Shown piece by piece: positions 58,901 to 64,000 of a DNA stretch of 64,000 bases. Source of the stretch: a virus. Position 1 is the stretch's first letter, and every line of letters starts with the position of its first letter. A program made the position numbers and the translations under genes. The DNA is taken from positions 1 through 64,000 of the IMG/VR virus record IMGVR_UViG_3300032287_003808. One strand, given 5' to 3'. The notes below the pieces were generated by a model that was not told where the DNA came from, did no database searches, and saw nothing but the letters and a program-made list of their open reading frames with translations.

Positions 58901-61900
58901 AACGTATAAAATCAACTAAATTATAATTTTTAATATATTTTTCAAAATAAGCATTTCTTAACTTATCTAAATCAGTGTATGATTGAAGTGGGGAAAATCT
59001 AAAAGCAGGGTCACCTATAAAATCACCTATATTAAAAAACCCAAGTTGAGAATTTATATCATCATTAATTTCATCTTGTGGAGAAAATGCTACTTCAAGT
59101 AAATTAATATTTGGAGTATAACTAGCACTAGCTTCTATAGTTTGTGATAATGCTCTAAATGGTGATAAAGTACTACCAGAAGGTAAAGAATCATTTTCTA
59201 ATCTAATTTTATCACTAACAGCATTTTTTATACCTGCTATAGGTTGGTCATAGAAAAAATATTCTACGTTTGATACAAAATTAGGTGAAGCATCGTAATA
59301 AAAATTACTATCAGAGATAAATGAACTAGTAGTAACCCAAGATCCTGTTACTTTAGGATGAATAGATATAGATGCAGTATATAATTCTCCTCCAACTGGG
59401 GCTCTAAAGGCTAATTCGTCTGGGGTGCTATTTAATGAATTTCCTTCGATTGAATAAGGATTCATAGTGTAATCAGCAAAAACACTCTCACTTATAGGAA
59501 CAGTATAATATCTAATTTCTTGATATGAACCTGAAAATGCTGTATACGAACCTGCTGTATTACCAGATCCATCATATACATTAACATCGTATGATGATAT
59601 GTCATATCCTTCTGGGGTACCTACTGAGAAACTAACAGGGAAATAACTTATAAGAGTATTATCCCAATTAGTTGAAACATATGTTATAGCATTAGAAGCT
59701 GTAAATCCTAGTAAAGTACCATTATCTCCCCCTTCATAAATTTTGTTTTGGGTATATAAAGTATATGTATCTGATTCTTTAGTAACCATAACAGACCACC
59801 AATCACCATCAAAAAATGGTAAATACACGCTTGCTGTTTGCCCAGCAACACTTATATCTGGGTAGAAAGCTACTGTAGCATATTGGTAGTATGGATCAAT
59901 TATAGAGCCAGAGTATGATTCACTAACATAAGCTGATCCTGTGTATGTTAATGTTATGGCACATCCTCCATCCCCATACCATAAGCTTTGAGAGTAAGGG
60001 ATATTTGATGTAGGTAAACCTTCGGTTTTAAACCTAAACATTAAAGTAGCAGGCGTATCATTTGGGGCATTCCAATCAGGATTTAAATCCCAAGAGGATG
60101 AGATAAAATTACTTCCTAAAGTAGAAAAAGCATAATTGAATTCATTCTGCCAATAATCCCAGTCATTTGAATTTACTTTATCTTTTCCTCCATACTCATT
60201 AATCCTTAAAACAGTATCAGGGATACCATATGAAGTAATAAGGGCGCGCAAACCAGGTAAAGTACCTTTTGCTTTAAGCAGGTATGGTAAATTATGATAA
60301 ATACGTTTATATAGCGACTTATTCACATCATCTAACGGCATATAATCATTAGAGGCAGATATTAAAGTATCAACATACTCAAATCCACTAGGGGTTGGGA
60401 GTGAACTTGTTATATTTGGGAATGGAAATAAAGCACCATCAGGTGTTAAACCTAAGAATGCAGTATATAAATCTTGGTTAGAGAAATTATTTTGGTATAA
60501 TTTAACTCCAAAATCTCTAATAGCATCTGCTACTATATCTTTTGATATACCTTGTTCTAAGCGATTGTCAGCATTATACTTTTGTGTAATATCTTTATAA
60601 TAGATCCAAATATTATCAAAATGTTGAGCAACCATATCGATAAAAAGTCCGTATTGGTCGTTTTCAGGGTCATCTCTTAAATATTCAGGAATAGAAAATA
60701 ATAAATTATCTTTGTTTTCATTATCATATAATGATGCAGATAAAATAATTCCCCCATATAATGGACTATATTCGTTAGTACTTCCAAACCAAGTTAAAGC
60801 TATGTTATTGTTTGCAGATACTAATTGATATGGTGGTTCATTATTTAACTTAGGCCATGCCCAAGAACCACTAGAGTAATACATGTAATACTCCCATCCA
60901 TCAAAATATTTTGTAATTTCATTTATTTTATTCTCTAAAACAGCTTTACTTTCACTTACTGATGGTGTTAGTGATGTTGGTCCTGTTATGGAAGAATTTA
61001 TGATAGCTAATGAAGAAGAATATTCTTCTATAAGATTTACTTTATAAAAGAAATTTTCTAAACGTGTTTGGGCAGAACTAAAATGAACAAATTCTTCAAA
61101 TTTAGTATAATCTATATTTATATCTATCTCTTTTTCTTCTAAAAGACTATTTAATTGAGAAAATGAACTAGATACTGGGGTTGAGACTAAATCCGAGTAT
61201 GAAAGTTCATTAGTTGAGTTGTTTATTTGGTCTTTAATTGGAATATTAAAGTTAGGCCCTTGGATAGTTGTAAAATCATTTATCTCAATAGGGTCATTTA
61301 TAAAATCTATATCATAAGCTAACGGTTCTTCTACGTTAGTTATAATCCATAAAGTAGAGTTTATATCATATTCTTCTGGTAATGGATCATATAATTTTAT
61401 TAGTATAGTTGGATTAAGAGGATCTGTGTTGTCTAAAGATATATTATTAGCTATAAAAAGTTCATTATCTCCAAAATTAATATAGAAATCTAAAAAATAA
61501 GTACTTTCTTCTCTTTCTAATATAAAAGCATTAGTTTGTTCAACTATATCTAAATTAGTTAATGTGGTACTATCTAAACGTAATTCAGTTCTGTCTGAGG
61601 ATACTTCTGTTATATAAAGTTGTTGTATGTCAGATCCTATTTTCTTATTTAAGAAATTAAAATAGAGTATGTATTTTCCTTGAGTTGATCCTAACGCTGT
61701 AGATGTAACGTTTTCAAGATCTATTTCGATTTGGGATAGTATATTATTATTACCAGCTGATTGTCCGTTGTTTAAAACGGAGTATTGGGTAAAATTATAT
61801 GTTCTATATATTAAATTTTTATTAAGAGAATATATAAAGAATTCAATATAACTTTCAGATGATAATGATGTATCAATTTCAAAAGTAGGTATTAAACTAG

Positions 61901-61967
61901 TTTCTTGCCCATCGTATGATTGGGCAGATAATGTTATTGGATCTAATAATGTAATTTCTGCAGCCAT
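55965..61967 (-). CDS. Very large baseplate/tail protein (gp7-like position)
   Basis: The 2000-residue protein is the longest here. Landmarks: QYGLFIDMVAQHFDNIWIYY and the following helical segment (about 435-490); YHNLPYLLKAKGTLPGLRAL, ITSYGIPDTVLRINEYGGKD (about 555-595), a block I recognise from large structural proteins of T4-like environmental phages; a LamG-like Gly/Ser region (about 635-800); then long beta-rich segments ending with a helix NIGKYIEDFTNKGLL. T4 gp7 (1032 residues) occupies the equivalent place near gp6, so a wedge-initiator role is possible but unproven. It overlaps the preceding gene by one base. Confidence 0.7.
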   Translation of the reverse strand: MAAEITLLDPITLSAQSYDGQETSLIPTFEIDTSLSSESYIEFFIYSLNKNLIYRTYNFTQYSVLNNGQSAGNNNILSQIEIDLENVTSTALGSTQGKYILYFNFLNKKIGSDIQQLYITEVSSDRTELRLDSTTLTNLDIVEQTNAFILEREESTYFLDFYINFGDNELFIANNISLDNTDPLNPTILIKLYDPLPEEYDINSTLWIITNVEEPLAYDIDFINDPIEINDFTTIQGPNFNIPIKDQINNSTNELSYSDLVSTPVSSSFSQLNSLLEEKEIDINIDYTKFEEFVHFSSAQTRLENFFYKVNLIEEYSSSLAIINSSITGPTSLTPSVSESKAVLENKINEITKYFDGWEYYMYYSSGSWAWPKLNNEPPYQLVSANNNIALTWFGSTNEYSPLYGGIILSASLYDNENKDNLLFSIPEYLRDDPENDQYGLFIDMVAQHFDNIWIYYKDITQKYNADNRLEQGISKDIVADAIRDFGVKLYQNNFSNQDLYTAFLGLTPDGALFPFPNITSSLPTPSGFEYVDTLISASNDYMPLDDVNKSLYKRIYHNLPYLLKAKGTLPGLRALITSYGIPDTVLRINEYGGKDKVNSNDWDYWQNEFNYAFSTLGSNFISSSWDLNPDWNAPNDTPATLMFRFKTEGLPTSNIPYSQSLWYGDGGCAITLTYTGSAYVSESYSGSIIDPYYQYATVAFYPDISVAGQTASVYLPFFDGDWWSVMVTKESDTYTLYTQNKIYEGGDNGTLLGFTASNAITYVSTNWDNTLISYFPVSFSVGTPEGYDISSYDVNVYDGSGNTAGSYTAFSGSYQEIRYYTVPISESVFADYTMNPYSIEGNSLNSTPDELAFRAPVGGELYTASISIHPKVTGSWVTTSSFISDSNFYYDASPNFVSNVEYFFYDQPIAGIKNAVSDKIRLENDSLPSGSTLSPFRALSQTIEASASYTPNINLLEVAFSPQDEINDDINSQLGFFNIGDFIGDPAFRFSPLQSYTDLDKLRNAYFEKYIKNYNLVDFIRLIKFFDNSLFKMIKDFVPARTSLASGVVIKQHLLERNRYPQPQIEWEDLDISGAIKSIQVWDPISQSSYISHSLIEEFSGGTAGSFEIFNGVNTSPYGIDGNGPNNIFGITQSWSESIATPLGIATTLYDSQEEFYDGEFSGSVILVTTQSLNQPYPLDNTEFNYSPILYKNPFYGVSSTSITTQNQFLNSLTVPQLGEILILAPKANKLTLSSSVNPYSNAYIKLNKIDLNGNDNTIPLGQITNLIIDYVNSSYTTYQVLNINEYPTYYLYEISNQNIDISGSGIDTEVKNYYVSASKNTITSFLPIDVPIDTYTSELGDTLGYFDTSSGIYTLGNTPNIPILITASFTVVQSGGGSAGTCSIAVSDNNSILYLASTTFPSSFSGIKTISTSYIGIAGDLLALTTKGGINASLSGVNLLITQSISPTASFQDPIIFEPYITTPNFYNSDGNALLNNAVDIRQNSFIQDADYSTGVLTPTNFNALIEGDATKATIPASNYTTKRIIDPRYNGSRSISQKLNKWTKGDSGTYGKLPTIESTKTYIAYSDNIGGYAPEKMNTSGVLVKYLISEDGELISNNTSPNSLSIMKQNFMYGEKIELQTLSGGTVAQNPSLVIFKGGASIEPILYNQIKHYENPPMTFAATLSFSDRNPYSTSSVLDYTATLSPNLDYQVGFNGFSGIFMNEVLAQGINITPGAGGQLPPGTNRYVVTAPVITENVDLVFEVNMNCIRLIPSTGTVYARVVRNRGGVNTAVSGDFGGFIYPATELNINFTITVPKAELQTGDQFFVAMLAGQPNTFYKSTSTFKISTNPYPTPPINVTNLWRTGSSSEPNIIYTTSSQLIQYVNSSNIYQQDIVGSGFFPITLPVTIQRGDEFRFEGDETKTFMVSDIQIFSASAYLPSDPALVVTLNNIISGSNININQFLLRRYVDNAGSLILDGLKPSGFQSPYLIKPEYVSNKMKENIGKYIEDFTNKGLL

Positions 61968-62329
61968 TATTGTGGGTTAGCTAAAGAAGTTCCTGTTTGG
62001 GCTTCAATTAATTGTTTTTGAGTATTTAATAATTCAGTTCTTAACTGATCTATTTCTTTTTGTAGTGCTAATATTAATTCATTATTAAATTGGTAATTAA
62101 TATATTCAGCACTTGTAGTTATAAGGTATTCATGTGAATTAGTAGTTCCTAATTCAGGTATGTCATAGAATAATTCGTCATACATTTGAAAAAATTGTTC
62201 AACTGTATTTTGTTGGGCTAATTGTTCAGGTATAGTTTGAACACCTAATTGAGTAAAAGACGTATCAATTACTTTTTGGTAATTAGCTTTATTATATACT
62301 TGCTTACTAAATTTTATTTGTTCACTCAT
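61967..62329 (-). CDS. Small coiled-coil baseplate-region protein
   Basis: The 120-residue protein has MSEQIKFSKQVYNKANYQKV and QLGVQTIPEQLAQQNTVEQF at the start, and a C-terminal coiled coil (about 80-112). It overlaps both neighbours (one and four bases), so it is translated with the 2000-residue gene and the 395-residue gene. Family unknown; probable virion or assembly protein. Confidence 0.62.
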   Translation of the reverse strand: MSEQIKFSKQVYNKANYQKVIDTSFTQLGVQTIPEQLAQQNTVEQFFQMYDELFYDIPELGTTNSHEYLITTSAEYINYQFNNELILALQKEIDQLRTELLNTQKQLIEAQTGTSLANPQ

Positions 62330-63513
62330 CCGTTAACTACTTTAAAATAATACTGATCATTAAAAATGAGAGTAGAGCCGTTAATATTAGTTTGAATCAG
62401 GATAGTATAATATCTTTCAGGTTCAAGCCCACTCATATAAACATCAAAATAATTACCATATTCATCAGCACTAATTTGAGTATATTGTTCATCGAATGTA
62501 ACAACGTATTCATTAGTATCCAAGTCTTTTATAGCATAATATGAAGAAGTTGGTAGATAATATAAATCAGTAAAGTATGATGATGTCTGGAATGTTCGAG
62601 GTGGGTATAAAGGACTTGAATTAACTCTAAATCTATTTACACTAAAAGGATAAAATACTCCTGGGTTTTCGTTTAGAGCTAATTTTGCTTCTGTTGTGTT
62701 AAGTATTTTTTCTGTAGATGCTCCTGTTAGTATGGTAGAATAATCTCTCCATCTAAATTCTAAACATGGAGGGTATATTGTATTAGTATCAACACTATAA
62801 TATTTTAATGTAGGTTGAATGTTTTGACTTGGGTTAAATTCAGCGTTTTCATCTAGTTTAGTTATAAAACCATAATTTGGTATATAATCTTCCGCCCACG
62901 CTTGGACTAAGAGACTAACATTTGCTTCAAGATCTTTAACAGTTCTTAATCCGTATGATGCACTAGAAGGTAAACTTAAAGGATTTCCTTGAGTATAAAA
63001 AGGACTCATATAGTTAATAACAACATATAAGTTACTTCCTGTATCATAAAACCAATTACCACCCCCAGCAGAAGCATAAGCTGAGTTATAAGAACTGGTA
63101 TAAGAAAATCCATTTATAGAGCCGCTTGGATTCCAATTCCCTGAACCTGAGAAGTTAGCGTAATTCCAGGATACTCCGTCTTTAGTTTGAGGGGAATCTC
63201 CGAACACTCCTGTTCCATTATTCCAAGATTGAGCTACAGGATAAATTTCTATTGTTGTATCTGCGTTTAATCCTTGAGCGGTAGCTATGAAATTTTTTAA
63301 GTATACCCCAAATAAATTATCTTTTACTTTATTATTTAATATATCTTTTATTTCATCTGTATCAAATAAAGTAAGATATCTAGTTACAACTGGGTTTCCA
63401 GCTCCATTTAACGTATTAGAGACTTCACATATAGCATCTAAACCTGTATTCATTTCTGGGTATTCAGAATACAAAGTAGCATCTTGGGTAGGGAATATCT
63501 TGTAGACAGCCAT
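62326..63513 (-). CDS. Virion protein with N-terminal DNRLRE-like domain
   Basis: The 395-residue protein opens YKIFPTQDATLYSEYPEMNT followed by RYLTLFDTDEIKDI, similar to DNRLRE-type beta-sandwich domains. The C-terminal 60 residues (ISGLEPERYYTILIQTNING, then LIFNDQYYFKV) form another beta domain. Position between gp6-like and gp7-like genes suggests a baseplate wedge component (the place of T4 gp8), but no sequence similarity to gp8 is evident to me. The promoter-like motif runs into the start codon. Confidence 0.62.
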   Translation of the reverse strand: MAVYKIFPTQDATLYSEYPEMNTGLDAICEVSNTLNGAGNPVVTRYLTLFDTDEIKDILNNKVKDNLFGVYLKNFIATAQGLNADTTIEIYPVAQSWNNGTGVFGDSPQTKDGVSWNYANFSGSGNWNPSGSINGFSYTSSYNSAYASAGGGNWFYDTGSNLYVVINYMSPFYTQGNPLSLPSSASYGLRTVKDLEANVSLLVQAWAEDYIPNYGFITKLDENAEFNPSQNIQPTLKYYSVDTNTIYPPCLEFRWRDYSTILTGASTEKILNTTEAKLALNENPGVFYPFSVNRFRVNSSPLYPPRTFQTSSYFTDLYYLPTSSYYAIKDLDTNEYVVTFDEQYTQISADEYGNYFDVYMSGLEPERYYTILIQTNINGSTLIFNDQYYFKVVNG

Positions 63514-63518
63514 TTTAT

Positions 63519-63526
63519 TATAAATA
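63519..63526 (-). promoter_or_regulatory. late-type promoter motif TATTTATA
   Basis: TATTTATAATAAAATG: the motif lies five bases before the ATG of the 395-residue gene, so a leaderless transcript is possible. Confidence 0.45.
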
Positions 63527-64000
63527 TTATAAAGGTACTACTTTTCCTTTAATATCTAACTCAGGGTATCTAACTTCAAAAATACTAGGGTCTAAAGAAG
63601 GGTATACAACTTGATTTTGGGTAGCTGCTGTTATATCATAAGCATATTGAGAATATCCCATCATAGTTCCTACTTTATTAGAAATAGCAATATTTTTAAC
63701 AGTTTGAACTCCTTTTATTTTATCTAAAAGTATATATAAATCTCTTAAAAATATAGGTTGATTAATTTGCCATTTATCACGAGCAAAATAATTTTGGACT
63801 GAAGTGATGCATGCCAAGATAACTTCGTTGTTGTTATATTCAGGTAAAACTATGATTTCAAAATTTACTCCTATATTAATAATATAAGCGTCTTTAATCT
63901 CAATAGAATCTCCTATTACTCTATATTGGGAAAGGTAAGTGCGAAGATTATTCTTTAATGTATTAGAGGCATAATCAAATTGACCTAAATTATTAAATGC
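63527..64000 (-). CDS. gp6: Baseplate wedge protein gp6-like, C-terminal part (runs off window)
   Basis: The reading frame is open from 64000 to the stop at 63527, so this is the C-terminal 157 residues of a longer gene; the internal TTG at 63817 is not the real start. Key segments: LKNNLRTYLSQYRVIGDSIE, IKDAYIINIGVNFEIIVLPE and YFARDKWQINQPIFLRDLYI. The KDAYIINIGVNFEI and DKWQINQPI patterns are typical of the T4 gp6 C-terminus, which forms the inner ring of the baseplate wedges. The 5' part lies outside the window. Confidence 0.8.
   Translation of the reverse strand, partial: AFNNLGQFDYASNTLKNNLRTYLSQYRVIGDSIEIKDAYIINIGVNFEIIVLPEYNNNEVILACITSVQNYFARDKWQINQPIFLRDLYILLDKIKGVQTVKNIAISNKVGTMMGYSQYAYDITAATQNQVVYPSLDPSIFEVRYPELDIKGKVVPL

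Noticed and set aside
63527-63817. A short 96-residue gene starting at the TTG at 63817
   Set aside because: The frame continues open to the window edge with clear gp6-like sequence, so this is the end of a longer gene.

Overview
The window is one continuous stretch of a large tailed bacteriophage genome of the T4-like contractile-tail (myovirus) type. Every supported gene lies on the minus strand, so the natural reading direction runs from base 64000 to base 1. Recognisable T4-type parts are the large terminase (gp17), portal (gp20), prohead protease (gp21), scaffold (gp22), major capsid protein (gp23), neck and tail-completion proteins (gp13, gp14, gp15), tail sheath (gp18, two copies), tail tube (gp19), a gp26-like tail or baseplate assembly protein, the C-terminal part of a gp6-like baseplate wedge protein and a gp61-like primase. 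Three things point to a host in Bacteroidota: almost no Shine-Dalgarno sequences (A-rich leaders instead), a small Bacteroidota-type histone H1-like (Hc1) gene, and a promoter-like motif resembling the Bacteroidota TAnnTTTG element. The host assignment is an inference.

Layout in transcription order: 64000-53271 baseplate and tail-associated structural genes, including a 2000-residue protein; 53267-51110 DNA-metabolism block (GIY-YIG-like nuclease, primase, RecB/Cas4-like nuclease); 51098-41624 about seventeen small accessory genes, many carrying the same short N-terminal amphipathic motif; 41512-34614 enzymes and regulators (FAD-dependent oxidoreductase, VWA protein plus MoxR-type AAA+ ATPase, DUF6884-like protein, nucleotide-kinase-like NTPase); 34600-32956 a Lys/Glu/Pro-rich protein and a spanin-like lysis pair; 32952-22632 packaging and head genes in T4 order (17, 20, core proteins, 21, 22, 23); 22563-20602 a kinase-like protein, PhoH and a structural protein; 20573-5586 a large adhesin/tail-fibre cassette interrupted by gp13-gp14-gp15; 5560-1 sheath, tube and a gp26-like protein.

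The main candidate for an undescribed system is the repeated N-terminal motif of the type Lxx(L/I)I(K/R)EExxxxL(x)E. It occurs on a kinase-like protein, an SH3-like protein, Cys-rich proteins, a possible zinc protease and others. It resembles the T4 capsid-targeting sequence and usually ends in (L/I)-x-E, the cleavage motif of the gp21 prohead protease, which this phage encodes. My inference is a large set of proteins packaged inside the head and injected into the host. A phage-borne MoxR-VWA chaperone pair and two promoter-like motif classes (TATNTATA and TATATTTAGGTAAA) are the next most interesting items.

No complete tRNA gene, CRISPR array, insertion sequence, integrase or reverse transcriptase was seen. 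No gene-free stretch exceeds 300 bases; the longest (25675-25868) holds a terminator and AT-rich leader sequence.
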